Shown one piece after another: positions 53,871 through 63,282 of a stretch of 64,000 nucleotides of DNA. The notes under the pieces are model-generated. The model was not told where the DNA came from, did no database searches, and saw nothing but the letters and a program-made list of their open reading frames with translations. A program made the position numbers and the translations under genes. The DNA comes from Defluviicoccus sp046348835 (GTDB taxonomy: Bacteria > Pseudomonadota > Alphaproteobacteria > Rhodospirillales > Defluviicoccaceae): contig JAXMDM010000003.1 in assembly GCA_046348835.1 (NCBI GenBank), positions 1 through 64,000 on the forward strand, given 5' to 3'. Position 1 is the stretch's first letter; each line of letters opens with the position of its first letter.

Positions 53871-55532
53871 ATGAGGAAGATCATGCTCGATTCCCTGACG
53901 AGGGCGCCCGGTTACCGCGGCGCCGACATCCTCCACGAGCCCCGCCTGAACAAGCTGGCTGCATTCAGCGAGACGGAGCGCCAGGCACTGGGCCTGGTCG
54001 GGCTGCTGCCGGAAGGTATCAATACCATCGACGTTCAGGTCGAACGGGTCCTGCACCAGGTCAACCGCCGGCCCACCGACCTCGGCAAGTACATCTTGCT
54101 CACCGCCCTCGCCGACAACGACGAAACCCTGTTCTTTCGCGTCCTGATGTCCGATCCGGCCCGGTTCATGCCGCTCGTCTACACGCCGACGGTCGGCCAG
54201 GCGTGCCAGGAGTTCGGCCACATCATCCGCCGCCCGCGCGGCTTGTACCTGTCGGCAAACCGACGTGGCCAGTTTCGGACAATCCTCGGCAATTGGCCCG
54301 AAACCGACGTGCGCATCATCGTCGTTACCGACGGCGAGCGCATCCTCGGCCTGGGTGACCTCGGCGCCAACGGCATGGGCATCCCCATCGGCAAGCTCGC
54401 CCTCTATACCGCCTGTGCCGGCCTCCCGCCGCAGCTGACGTTACCGGTGATGCTGGACGTGGGGACCAACAACGAAGCCCTGCTGGCCGATCCGCTCTAC
54501 TTGGGCCTGCGCCAGAGGCGGATCGTCGGCGCCGACTACGACAGCCTCATCGAGGAATTCGTCGCCGCGGTCGGGGATGCCTATCCCAGGTGTTGCATCC
54601 AGTTCGAGGACTTCGCCAACACCCACTCGATCCCCATCCTCGCCCGCTATCGCGACCGTATCTGCTGCTTCAACGACGACATCCAGGGCACCGCGGCGGT
54701 CGCCGTCGCAGGCATCTTCGCCGCGCTCAGGATCGTCGACAGCCGCATCGCCGACCAGACCTTCCTCTTCCTCGGCGCCGGCTCGGCCGGTACCGGCATC
54801 GCCGATCTTCTGACCAAGTGCATGGTGCAGGAGGGGATGAGGGAAGCCGACGCGCGGCGCCACTGCTGGCTGTTCGACAGCAAGGGCCTGGTCACCAATG
54901 GACGCGGCGACGACCTCGCCCCGTTCAAGCGCGCTTATGCCCATGAGCACGCGCCGGTGCAGACCTTCGTCGACGCCATCGAGGCGTTGCGGCCGACCGC
55001 CATCATCGGCGTCAGCACGATCGCCGGGGCGTTCGATCGGAAAGTCGTCGAAGCGATGGCCCGGGTCAATGAGCGGCCGATCATCTTTCCTTACTCCAAC
55101 CCCACCTCGCGGTCCGAGTGCACCGCCGAGGACGCCTACGCCTGGTCTCAGGGTCGGGCCATCTTTGCCGCCGGCAGTCCGTTCCCGCCGGTCAGTTACG
55201 GCGGCCGCACCTATGTTCCGGGGCAGGGCAACAACGTCTACATCTTCCCGGCGGTGGGGATGGCGGTCTACGCCACCGAGGCGACGCGGGTGACCGACGA
55301 GATGTTCATCGTCGCGGCGAAGGCGGTCGCCGAACAGGTCACCGAGGACGACCTGGCGTCGGGGCTGATCTACCCGCCCCAGGCGCACATCCTGGAAACA
55401 TCGCTCAACGTCGCGGTGCGCGTTGCCGAAAGCATCTTCGATGCCGGGCTGGCGCGGGTGGATTGCCCCCCCGACATCGACGCCTTCATCCGCGATCGCG
55501 CCTACGTGCCGGAATACCCCACCTACGTCTGA
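53871..55532 (+). CDS. maeA: NAD-dependent malic enzyme
   Basis: A 553-residue malic enzyme (oxaloacetate-decarboxylating type). Seen: YTPTVGQACQEFGHIIRRPR near residue 103, the ILGLGDLGANGMGIPIGKL block near 160, the metal/NAD site CIQFEDFANTHSIPIL near 241, and FLGAGSAGTGIADLL near 301. It converts malate to pyruvate, supplying acetyl-CoA and reducing power. The start at 53871 matches the family better than ATGs upstream. Confidence 0.95.
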   Translation: MRKIMLDSLTRAPGYRGADILHEPRLNKLAAFSETERQALGLVGLLPEGINTIDVQVERVLHQVNRRPTDLGKYILLTALADNDETLFFRVLMSDPARFMPLVYTPTVGQACQEFGHIIRRPRGLYLSANRRGQFRTILGNWPETDVRIIVVTDGERILGLGDLGANGMGIPIGKLALYTACAGLPPQLTLPVMLDVGTNNEALLADPLYLGLRQRRIVGADYDSLIEEFVAAVGDAYPRCCIQFEDFANTHSIPILARYRDRICCFNDDIQGTAAVAVAGIFAALRIVDSRIADQTFLFLGAGSAGTGIADLLTKCMVQEGMREADARRHCWLFDSKGLVTNGRGDDLAPFKRAYAHEHAPVQTFVDAIEALRPTAIIGVSTIAGAFDRKVVEAMARVNERPIIFPYSNPTSRSECTAEDAYAWSQGRAIFAAGSPFPPVSYGGRTYVPGQGNNVYIFPAVGMAVYATEATRVTDEMFIVAAKAVAEQVTEDDLASGLIYPPQAHILETSLNVAVRVAESIFDAGLARVDCPPDIDAFIRDRAYVPEYPTYV

Positions 55533-55563
55533 GCCCGCCGTCTGAGCCAGCGGGTCCGCCGGG

Positions 55564-56085
55564 CTAATGTTCGTCGTCAACGGCGGGGTGGGTGCGGCCG
55601 TGCAGCCAGTCCATCAGCGCCAGCAGCACGCCGGAGACGACGAAAGCGAGGTGGATGACCACCATCCAGTAGACCTCCGACGCGTTCATCTTGTGGATGT
55701 CCATGAACGCCTTCAGCAGGTGGATGGCCGAAATTGCCACGATCGACGCGATCAGCTTCAGCTTCAGGCCGCCGAAATCCACCTTGCCCATCCAGTCCGG
55801 CCGATCCTCGTGCTCCCCCACCTCAAGCTTGGAGACAAAATTCTCGTAGCCGGAAAAGACGACGATGATCAAAAGGTTGCCGGCCAAAGACAGATCGATC
55901 AGCGACAGCACGCCGAGGATGACGTCGGTATCCGTCATGGCGAACATGTCCGAGACCATGTGCGCCAGTTCCTGCAGGAATTTCACCATCAAGAGGACGA
56001 GGGAGACGATCAGTCCCGCGTAGAAGGGGGCCATCAGCCAGCGGCTGGCGAAGATCGTCCGCTCCAGGTACCGTTCGGCCCGCAT
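55564..56085 (-). CDS. UPF0114 (YqhA) family membrane protein
   Basis: A 173-residue protein with about four membrane segments, of the YqhA/UPF0114 family: the N-terminal ERTIFASRWLMAPFYAGLIV and LLIIVVFSGYENFVSKL blocks are typical. Function unknown. The ATG at 56085 has AGGGAG at good distance; an ATG six bases upstream is also possible. Confidence 0.9.
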   Translation of the reverse strand: MRAERYLERTIFASRWLMAPFYAGLIVSLVLLMVKFLQELAHMVSDMFAMTDTDVILGVLSLIDLSLAGNLLIIVVFSGYENFVSKLEVGEHEDRPDWMGKVDFGGLKLKLIASIVAISAIHLLKAFMDIHKMNASEVYWMVVIHLAFVVSGVLLALMDWLHGRTHPAVDDEH

Positions 56086-56194
56086 CGTCATTCTCCCTCT
56101 GTCCTCGCTTTCCGGATGGGGACCATAGCACGTACGCCCGGGGCATGGATGGGCGGGCTGCTGCAACGCAACAAGCGGCGGCGGCGCCGGGCGA

Positions 56195-56794
56195 TCACTC
56201 CGATGCTGTTCGGGGCGGTGCGGCCGAAACCCTGGCCGTGCCGGCTCCCGCCTCGGCCAGTGCCAGGATGCGGTGGAGCGGGCCGTCGGTGATGCCGAAG
56301 CCGTCCAGATGGATGACCACATTGCGCAGGTAGTCGATGGCGCGGCCGTAGGATCCGACCCCCGTCGCCGCCAGTTCTGCGGCTCGCTCGTCCGAAAGCG
56401 TGAACTGGCAGGCGGGATGGCCGCGGCGGGCGATGAAAACCAGCGCCTCGACGCTGCGGCCGTCGTCGAGGCGCACCCGCAGGCGGCGCGGGACGTAGAC
56501 GTTGGTCGCCATTTCCCGCTGCCACAGGTAGGCGCGGGCGACCTCCAGGTGGGCGGCGTCGATGCGGAAGACCCGGCCGCGGCACGATCCGCCCGGAGCC
56601 AGTCCGAGGGCGAGTCCCGGCCGCTCGCGGGTGCCGCGGTTGCGCATGGAGAGAATGCAGAGCTGGCGGTGGAAGCCGCGCAGCAAACCCCACGCCGCCT
56701 CGGCGAAGGCAAAGCCGGGGTCCCACATCAGCGAGCCGTAGCCGAACACCCAGTGCTCGCCCGCCCCTGCCGCCGGCCAACTGTCGTCGCGCAT
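56195..56794 (-). CDS. ChaC-like gamma-glutamylcyclotransferase
   Basis: A 199-residue protein of the ChaC family, which cleaves glutathione to 5-oxoproline and Cys-Gly. The cyclotransferase signature VFGYGSLMWDPGF is near residue 16 and RNRGTRERPGLALGL near residue 51. It starts 7 bases after the DMT transporter stop on the same strand, so they are probably co-transcribed. Confidence 0.92.
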   Translation of the reverse strand: MRDDSWPAAGAGEHWVFGYGSLMWDPGFAFAEAAWGLLRGFHRQLCILSMRNRGTRERPGLALGLAPGGSCRGRVFRIDAAHLEVARAYLWQREMATNVYVPRRLRVRLDDGRSVEALVFIARRGHPACQFTLSDERAAELAATGVGSYGRAIDYLRNVVIHLDGFGITDGPLHRILALAEAGAGTARVSAAPPRTASE

Positions 56795-56801
56795 GCCGAT
56801 C

Positions 56802-57698
56802 TCAGCGGCTCGCCAAGGCGACGCCGGCGGCGGTGACGACGAAGCCGGCGATGGCGATGGCCGACAGCGAATCGCCGAACAGGAGCCAGGCGAGGACGGC
56901 GGTCACCGACGGGGTCAGATAGAACAGGCTCGCCACCTTCGCCGCCGCCCCGCGGCGGATCAGCAGATGCAACAGGCTGATCGCCCCGATCGACAGCACG
57001 ATCGCCAGCCAGAGCACGGCGAAGACGAACTCTCCTGTCCAGTCGATGCGACCGGTCTCCAACAGGAGCGCCGGCGGCAGCGTCACCAGCGCCGCGGCGA
57101 TGAACTGCACCGCCGACCCCGAGAGCAGGTTCATGTGGGCACCGTGGCGCTTCTGGTAGAGGGTGCCGGCGGTGATGGCGAGGAGCGCCACCAGCGCGGC
57201 GGCGACGCCGGCGCCGGAAATACCGTCGGTCTCGGCCCTGCCGCCGACGACGAGGACGACGCCGGCAAATCCCAGGACGAGGCCGATCCAGGTGATGCGC
57301 CGCAGATGTTCGCGGAGGTAGACGCGGCCGAGGGCGGCGGTGAGCAGCGGCTGCACGCCGACGATCAGGGCCGCCACCGCCGGTGGAATGCCGAGGCTGA
57401 TGGCGACGAAGACGCCGCCGAGATAGCCGCCGTGGAGGAGGATGCCGACGAGGCCGATGCGGGCGATGTCCGCCGGCCGCGTCGGCCACGGTGCCCGCAC
57501 CGCCGCCGCCGCCAGGGTCAAAAGCGCGATGACCACGGCGAAACGGATGAGGAGGAAATGCAGCGGCTCGGCATGGGGCAACCCCAGCTTGGCGCCGAGG
57601 AAGCCGGTGCTCCACAGGAACACGAACGCACCCGGCACCACCGCCCGCCGGACCGCGGATACGGCCCCCGCGGCCGCAAGCTCTGGCGTCTGCCTCAT
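56802..57698 (-). CDS. EamA/DMT-family transporter
   Basis: A 298-residue protein with ten membrane segments in two EamA repeats (FVFLWSTGFLGAKLGLPHAE near residue 26, and ITWIGLVLGFAGVVLVVGG in the first half; LSIGAISLLHLLIRRGAAAK in the second). It exports a metabolite or drug of unknown identity. The gene precedes chaC and diverges from the MOSC gene. Confidence 0.9.
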   Translation of the reverse strand: MRQTPELAAAGAVSAVRRAVVPGAFVFLWSTGFLGAKLGLPHAEPLHFLLIRFAVVIALLTLAAAAVRAPWPTRPADIARIGLVGILLHGGYLGGVFVAISLGIPPAVAALIVGVQPLLTAALGRVYLREHLRRITWIGLVLGFAGVVLVVGGRAETDGISGAGVAAALVALLAITAGTLYQKRHGAHMNLLSGSAVQFIAAALVTLPPALLLETGRIDWTGEFVFAVLWLAIVLSIGAISLLHLLIRRGAAAKVASLFYLTPSVTAVLAWLLFGDSLSAIAIAGFVVTAAGVALASR

Positions 57699-57823
57699 CG
57701 GTCACTTCGCCCGGGACAACGGCAGCAACCGTAAGCCGGTCGCGCCCACGCACGCAACCGGCTATGCTGGATGCAGCCTGGGGATCGTCGCCGGTACACG
57801 GGCGCGGGTCGAGGAGCGGGTAG

Positions 57824-58516
57824 ATGGGAGCTGTCGCCGATGCCACGTCGCGGGCTCGCATCGATGCGGCGGTGCTGGTCTCGGTTCAGCTAGGCCGGAT
57901 TGCACCGCTGGGACCGGACCGGGTGGCGAGTGCCTTCGTCAAACGTCCGGTCGAAGGACCGGTGATGGCCGAGGTGCTGGGCCTGGCCGGCGACGAGCAG
58001 GCCGATCTGTCCGTCCACGGCGGCCCGGACAAGGCAGTCTATGCCTGTGCCGGGCGCCATTACGCCGCCTGGCGGGATGACTTCCCGGAACACGCGCCGC
58101 TGTGGGTCCCGGGCGGTCTGGGTGAAAACCTCACCATCGCCGGCGACCTCGACGAATCCCGGGTGCACATCGGTGACATCGTCCGTATCGGTCGGGCGAC
58201 GCTGCAGGTCACCCAGCCCCGACAGCCGTGCTACAAGTTTGCCCTCCGCTTTCAGGACAAGCGAATGCCGCGGGCGATGATCGCCAACGGCCGCTCCGGC
58301 TGGTACTATCGGGTCCTGGAGGCGGGGCCGCTCGCCGCCGGCGATGGCGTCGACCTCATCGAACGACCCAATCCCGACTGGTCGGTGACCCGGTTCAACC
58401 GCTTCATCGTGGCGAAGAAGCCGGCGACCGCAGAGTGGGCGGAGGTTGCCCGGTTGCCCGGCCTCTCGGCGGGCTGGCGGCAAACCGCCCAGGCGTGGTT
58501 CGCCGGGCGACGCTGA
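57824..58516 (+). CDS. MOSC-domain protein (YiiM-like)
   Basis: A 230-residue molybdenum-cofactor-binding MOSC protein. Key blocks are VHGGPDKAVYACAGRHY near residue 63 and the conserved-Cys motif QPRQPCYKF near 132, which binds the molybdenum cofactor. YiiM-like members reduce N-hydroxylated compounds. The ATG at 57824 is followed directly by a sequence that fits the family. Confidence 0.93.
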   Translation: MGAVADATSRARIDAAVLVSVQLGRIAPLGPDRVASAFVKRPVEGPVMAEVLGLAGDEQADLSVHGGPDKAVYACAGRHYAAWRDDFPEHAPLWVPGGLGENLTIAGDLDESRVHIGDIVRIGRATLQVTQPRQPCYKFALRFQDKRMPRAMIANGRSGWYYRVLEAGPLAAGDGVDLIERPNPDWSVTRFNRFIVAKKPATAEWAEVARLPGLSAGWRQTAQAWFAGRR

Positions 58517-58566
58517 GTGCAACGCTGGATTGGCAAAGAACCGCTGAACGGGCCACGGACGAAGGG

Positions 58567-59793
58567 ATGAGCGCTTCGAGCATGGGCGACGGCGACGCCA
58601 AGGCACCCTTCGCTTCCACTTCCGCTCCCGACGGGAGGGACCCGTTGAGACTGCGCGCCGGCGGCATTCTGCCCATCGTTGCCGTCGTCGTGCTGGTCGT
58701 CGCCGTCGCCGGAATCGCCGCCTTCACCGCCTACTGGTTCTTCGCCGTCGCCACCCTCGAGGAACGGGTGACCGACTGGATCGAGCAGCGGCAGGCCGAG
58801 GGCTGGCACGTCGAGCACGGGGCGATGACCCGCTCCGGCTTCCCGACGGAGCTTCGGGTCACCCTGGCGGACGGATCGATGGTCGTCCCCGCCGGCTGGC
58901 GCTGGAGTTCGCCCCGCACCGACGTCAGCCTGCCGGTCTTCGCCGGCTGGGGCGGCGGTCCGGCGCCGGTGGAGGTGGCGTTGGCGGGCGAGCAGCGCCT
59001 TAGCCTCGGCCCAGACGGACCGACCATGGTCGCCCACGGCGACCGGCTTCTCGCCCGGGTCACCGACGACGCCGGCCGGCTGCCCACCGGAACCTTTTTC
59101 GCCGACAACCTGGCGGTCGCGGCGGACGGCGGCGCGCCCGTCACCATCGGCCACGTCGAGGTGTCGTCGACCGGGGATCCCGGCCGTCCCGCCGGTGTCG
59201 ACATCGCCAGTTTCGACCTGGCGGTGAATGCCAGGGAGACGGTCTTGCCGCCGGATCTGGCCACGGCGCTGGGGACGCGGATCGAGCGCCTGGACCTGGA
59301 TGCCCGGCTGATGGGGAGCCTGGGAGCCCCGCCCTGGCCGCAGGCGCTCAACCGCTGGCGCGAAGAGGGGGGCACCGTCGAGGTCACCCGCCTCGGCCTC
59401 GCCTACGGGCCGTTGAACCTGACCGGTGACGGAACCCTCGCCCTCGACGTCTCGGGCGATGTGGAGGGCGCCTTCTCCATCACCGCACGGGGGCTGGCGG
59501 CGACGCTCTCGAAGCTGGCCGAGCAGGGGATCATCGATGCCCGGATCGCCGCCGCCGCCCGCATGCTGCTGCGCTCGTCGCGGCGGTCCGGGAACGGCGG
59601 CAAGTCGGGCCCGGGGTCGGATAACGGGGCTGGCGCCGGTGCCGGCGCGGGCGGGGCGGGATCGGCTGCGGGGGGCGGTGAGGAGGAGACGGCGCTGTCC
59701 GTTCCGGTAAGCATCCAGGAGCGCACCGTCTTCCTCGGCCCGCTGCCCATTGCCCGGTTGCCGGCGCCGCCATGGTCGTGGGGAGGGCAGTGA
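58567..59793 (+). CDS. DUF2125 family membrane-anchored protein
   Basis: A 408-residue protein with an N-terminal membrane anchor at about residues 34-58 (LPIVAVVVLVVAVAGIAAFT) and a large periplasmic part, conserved in alphaproteobacteria. Seen: ERVTDWIEQRQAEGWHVEHG near 69 and RSGFPTELRVTL near 91. A Gly/Ala-rich low-complexity stretch occurs near residue 340-375. Function unknown. Its stop overlaps the start of the YqgE-like gene by one base. Confidence 0.85.
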   Translation: MSASSMGDGDAKAPFASTSAPDGRDPLRLRAGGILPIVAVVVLVVAVAGIAAFTAYWFFAVATLEERVTDWIEQRQAEGWHVEHGAMTRSGFPTELRVTLADGSMVVPAGWRWSSPRTDVSLPVFAGWGGGPAPVEVALAGEQRLSLGPDGPTMVAHGDRLLARVTDDAGRLPTGTFFADNLAVAADGGAPVTIGHVEVSSTGDPGRPAGVDIASFDLAVNARETVLPPDLATALGTRIERLDLDARLMGSLGAPPWPQALNRWREEGGTVEVTRLGLAYGPLNLTGDGTLALDVSGDVEGAFSITARGLAATLSKLAEQGIIDARIAAAARMLLRSSRRSGNGGKSGPGSDNGAGAGAGAGGAGSAAGGGEEETALSVPVSIQERTVFLGPLPIARLPAPPWSWGGQ

Positions 59794-60443
59794 TGAGGGG
59801 TGGCGGAACGATGACGACGCTCAAGGCGGTGGGCCGCCGCGGCCGGACCCTGGTCCTGCTCATGGCGGTCTTCGCCATGCCGGCTCTGCTTTCCGGCTGC
59901 GCCACCGCCGCCGACTACCCTCAATCCACCGCCGGCCAGTTGCTGGTGGCCACCCCCCGGCTGATCGATCCCCACTTCGCCCATACGGTCATCTACGTGG
60001 TCGCCCACGACGGCGACGGGGCGTTCGGCCTGGTCATCAACCGTCCCTACGGCGAGGAGGCGCTGCAGAACGTGCTTGAGGCGTTCGGGATCGACGACGC
60101 CGAGGGCATCGGCAAGGTCCGCCTCTACTATGGCGGTCCGGTGCAGGGCGAGCGCGGCCTCATCCTCCACTCCACCGATTACAGCGGGCCGAGCACCCTT
60201 GCCATCGGCCACGGTCTCGCCCTCTCCACCGGTCCCGACGTTCTCGAGGCACTGGCCAGCGGCGAGGGGCCGCATCAGCAGCTTGTCCTCCTCGGCTATG
60301 CCGGCTGGGGGCCGCAGCAGTTGGACGGCGAGATCGCCCACCAGGATTGGCTCTTGGCACCCGCCGACCCCGCCACCATCTTCGCCGACGATCCCTCCTC
60401 CACCTGGGAGCGGGTCATCAAGACCGCCGGCCTGCCCATGTGA
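59793..60443 (+). CDS. YqgE/AlgH-family protein with a lipoprotein signal
   Basis: A 216-residue protein whose C-terminal 165 residues are a YqgE/AlgH domain: GQLLVATPRLIDPHFAHTVI, GAFGLVINRPYGE, VRLYYGGPVQGERGLILHS and GYAGWGPQQLDGEI. Unusually, an N-terminal membrane segment ends in ALLSGC at residue about 36, a lipobox, whereas family members are cytosolic without a signal. The start is the ATG at 59793, overlapping the DUF2125 stop, with GGAGGG upstream. The envelope location is inference. Confidence 0.9.
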   Translation: MRGGGTMTTLKAVGRRGRTLVLLMAVFAMPALLSGCATAADYPQSTAGQLLVATPRLIDPHFAHTVIYVVAHDGDGAFGLVINRPYGEEALQNVLEAFGIDDAEGIGKVRLYYGGPVQGERGLILHSTDYSGPSTLAIGHGLALSTGPDVLEALASGEGPHQQLVLLGYAGWGPQQLDGEIAHQDWLLAPADPATIFADDPSSTWERVIKTAGLPM

Positions 60444-60497
60444 GGCCGGCCGACCCTGTCGGTGCTACCGCTCCCCGCCCGCCGCGCCGCGCCGCCG

Positions 60498-61553
60498 TCA
60501 GTCCGGGTGACAATCGCGCGGATCGGTGCAGCCGAGGCGTTCCAGTTGGATGGTGGCGTGGGAGAGGTGATAGCGTTCGCCCAGCACCGCCTGCAGCCGC
60601 CGCAGCACCCGGTCGTGGTCGGCGTCGGCGGCGATGTTGGCGTGCAGGGTGATCAGCGGCTTTTCCGGCGTCAGCGACCACAGGTGAACATGATGGATGT
60701 CGAGGACGCCATCGACCGAGCGGACGAGGTCCGCCCGCAGCACCGCCACGTCGCGGTCGCGCGGGGTCGCCTCCATCAGCACGTGCCAGGTCTCGCCGAT
60801 CAGCGACCAGGCGCCGCGGGCGATGAGCAGCGCCACCAGCACCGACAGGATGGGGTCGATGGGCGTCCAGCCGACGGTCAGAATCACCGCGGCGGCGGCG
60901 ATGGCGGCGACGGAGCCCAGCATGTCGCCCAGCACGTGCAAGGCGGCGCCGCGGAGGTTGAGGCTGCCGCGGTCGCCGTCGTGGAGGATGGCGAAGGCGG
61001 CGATGTTGGCGATGAGCCCCAGCACCGCGATCACCAGCATCGGGCCGCCCAGGACCGTCATCGGCTCGAACAGGCGCCGCATCGCCTCGACGACGATCCA
61101 CACCACGATCCCGATCAGGACCCCGCCGTTGACCAGCGCCGCCAACACCTGGAAGCGATGCTGGCCGTAGGAATGCTCCGGCGTCGACGGCCGGCGGCTC
61201 ACCCGGAACGCGTACCAGGCGAGCGCCAACGCCGCGGTATCGGTGAGCATGTGGCCGGCGTCGGCCAGGAGCGCCAGCGAACCGGAGAACAGCCCCCCCA
61301 CCACTTCCGCCAGCATGAAGCCGGCGGTGATCACCAGCGCCCACAACACCCGGCGTTCGCTATCGGCGGTCACCGTCGCCGCATGGGCATGGGCGTGGCC
61401 ATGGGCGTGATGGTGATGACCATGTCCCGACCCATGGTCGCTGTGGCCGTGGTCATGGTCGGGGTCATTCGCATGGTTATGGCGATGATGGTGAAGACCA
61501 TCGCTTTTCGCCTCACCGACGGGTTCGTCGCCGTGCAGGTTCGCCTGAGCCAT
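60498..61553 (-). CDS. cation diffusion facilitator with His-rich N-terminus
   Basis: A 351-residue CDF (CzcD/ZnT-like) metal exporter with six membrane segments. Residues about 20-58 are His/Asp/Gly-rich (DHDHGHSDHGSGHGHHHH), a metal-collecting loop. The membrane site shows LLADAGHMLTD near residue 96 and LHVLGDMLGSVAA near 206, the HxxxD and HxxGD motifs. It likely exports zinc, cobalt or cadmium. Confidence 0.94.
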   Translation of the reverse strand: MAQANLHGDEPVGEAKSDGLHHHRHNHANDPDHDHGHSDHGSGHGHHHHAHGHAHAHAATVTADSERRVLWALVITAGFMLAEVVGGLFSGSLALLADAGHMLTDTAALALAWYAFRVSRRPSTPEHSYGQHRFQVLAALVNGGVLIGIVVWIVVEAMRRLFEPMTVLGGPMLVIAVLGLIANIAAFAILHDGDRGSLNLRGAALHVLGDMLGSVAAIAAAAVILTVGWTPIDPILSVLVALLIARGAWSLIGETWHVLMEATPRDRDVAVLRADLVRSVDGVLDIHHVHLWSLTPEKPLITLHANIAADADHDRVLRRLQAVLGERYHLSHATIQLERLGCTDPRDCHPD

Positions 61554-61654
61554 CCCTCACCACGTGACCGAGCGCATCCCTCCGAGGGGTATCGTGCGAT
61601 GCCGGCGATTGCAACCGGCGACGAACACGGCGCGTCCTCCGCCGCAGCGATCCG

Positions 61655-62917
61655 ATGACCGCCGCCGACGCCAGCACCTCTTTCGTCGTCGCCGTCTTCT
61701 GCGCCGTCTACGTGGGGATGGCGCTCGGCCGCTGGCCGGGCCTGAAGATCGACCGCACCGGCATCGCCATCCTCGGCGGCATCGTCCTCTATACCTCCGG
61801 GGAGATGGCCGGCGCCGACGTCCTCGCCGCCATCGACTGGGCGACCATCACCCTGCTGTTCGGGCTGATGATCCTGTCGGCCCAGTTCGCCGTGTGCGGC
61901 TTCTACGGCTGGTGCTCGGCGCGCATCGCCGCCGCCCGCGCCTCGCCGGCGGCGATCCTGGCCCTCACCGTCCTCGTTTCCGGGCTGCTGTCGGCGGTGC
62001 TGACCAACGACGTGGTGGTCTTTGCGATGACGCCGATGCTGATCCAGGGCCTTGCCGCCCGCGGCCTCGATGCGCGGCCGTACCTGATCGCGCTCGCCGG
62101 CGGCGCCAACGCCGGGTCGGCGGCGACCCTGATCGGCAACCCCCAGAACATCCTCATCGGCCAGGCCGGCCGCCTCGACTTCTGGGAGTTCACCCTCGTC
62201 TGCACCCCGCCGGCGCTGTTGGGCCTCGTCTCGGTGTTCGCCGTGGTGTGGCTGGTCTGGCGGCGGCGGTTCACCCGCGCCGCGGGCCAGGCCGCGGGGG
62301 GACCGGGGCCGGAGCTGGTCATCCCCAGCGTCGACCGCTTCGGCATGGGCAAGGCGGTGCTTGCCGCGGCGGCGCTGCTGGCCATGTTCGCCACCCACCT
62401 GCCGCACGTGACCGGGGTGCTGATCATCGCCGGGCTGCTGCTGCTCAACCGCCAGGTGCCGACGCGGGACATGCTGGGCTTCGTCGACTGGCACCTGCTT
62501 GCCCTGTTCGCCGGCCTGTTCGTCGTCACCGCGGCCCTGGCACGAACGGGCCTGCCGGCGGAGCTGCTGCGGGACGTGTCCACCGGCACTCCCGGCTGGC
62601 CCGGCCTCGCGGCGCTGGTGCCGCTGACCCTCGTCGGCAGCAACACCATCGGCAATGTTCCCATCGTCGTCCTGCTGCTGGCGGTGCTGAAGAGCCTGTC
62701 CGCCGACACCCTCTATGCGCTGGCGGTGCTGTCGACGCTGGCCGGCAACCTGCTGGTGGTCGGCAGCCTCGCCAACATCATCGTCGTCGAGCGGGCGCGT
62801 CAGTCGGATGTGGCGCTGGGGTTCGCCGAGCACGCCCGCTGCGGGGTGCCGATGACCCTGTTGTCCATCGCCGGTGCGGTGGCGTGGCTGGCCGCACGGC
62901 CGCTCCTCGGGCTCTAA
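61655..62917 (+). CDS. ArsB/NhaD-family anion or sodium transporter
   Basis: A 420-residue integral membrane protein of the ion-transporter superfamily that includes ArsB, NhaD and SLC13. Seen: AIDWATITLLFGLMILSAQF near residue 63, VLTNDVVVFAMTPML near 115, and NAGSAATLIGNPQNILIGQ near 151, the re-entrant-loop signature. Its substrate (anion, or Na/H exchange) cannot be fixed by eye. It diverges from the CDF exporter gene. Confidence 0.9.
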   Translation: MTAADASTSFVVAVFCAVYVGMALGRWPGLKIDRTGIAILGGIVLYTSGEMAGADVLAAIDWATITLLFGLMILSAQFAVCGFYGWCSARIAAARASPAAILALTVLVSGLLSAVLTNDVVVFAMTPMLIQGLAARGLDARPYLIALAGGANAGSAATLIGNPQNILIGQAGRLDFWEFTLVCTPPALLGLVSVFAVVWLVWRRRFTRAAGQAAGGPGPELVIPSVDRFGMGKAVLAAAALLAMFATHLPHVTGVLIIAGLLLLNRQVPTRDMLGFVDWHLLALFAGLFVVTAALARTGLPAELLRDVSTGTPGWPGLAALVPLTLVGSNTIGNVPIVVLLLAVLKSLSADTLYALAVLSTLAGNLLVVGSLANIIVVERARQSDVALGFAEHARCGVPMTLLSIAGAVAWLAARPLLGL

Positions 62918-63282
62918 CGGGGGGTGCACCCGCCGCGGCACCTGCCCGACGGGAAAAAAGGCGCAACGGATCCGGACCGGAAGTGCCCGTCCGCGCGATC
63001 GCGGCGCAAGATTACGACGGCGGCGAGGCGTGCCTCGACAACAATGTTCCGCCTGCTTGCCGCGCCCTCCCGGAATCGCTCATTGTTTTCAATGGGATCT
63101 CGCAGGACCCGTGTCTTCGCGGCCACACCGTCGGGGCTCGGTGCGGCCACACCGCCGCACCCCCTTGTTTTGCCGCGATGCAGCAACATAGTTCGCAATT
63201 GCGAATGAGAGGCGCCAACAGAGCGCCGGTGTTCGCGGAGGAACGTCTGGCACACCTGGTCACCCATCAGGAGGTTATGACC
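62918..63282. other. intergenic region upstream of mgsA with a 14-bp palindrome
   Basis: This 365-base gap holds no supported gene. The perfect palindrome TTCGCAATTGCGAA lies at 63192-63205, about 80 bases before the mgsA start, and may be an operator. Confidence 0.5.

Noticed and set aside
63180..63230. Fur/Irr-like box before mgsA
   Set aside because: GCGAATGAGA is only a partial match and is explained better by the flanking palindrome.
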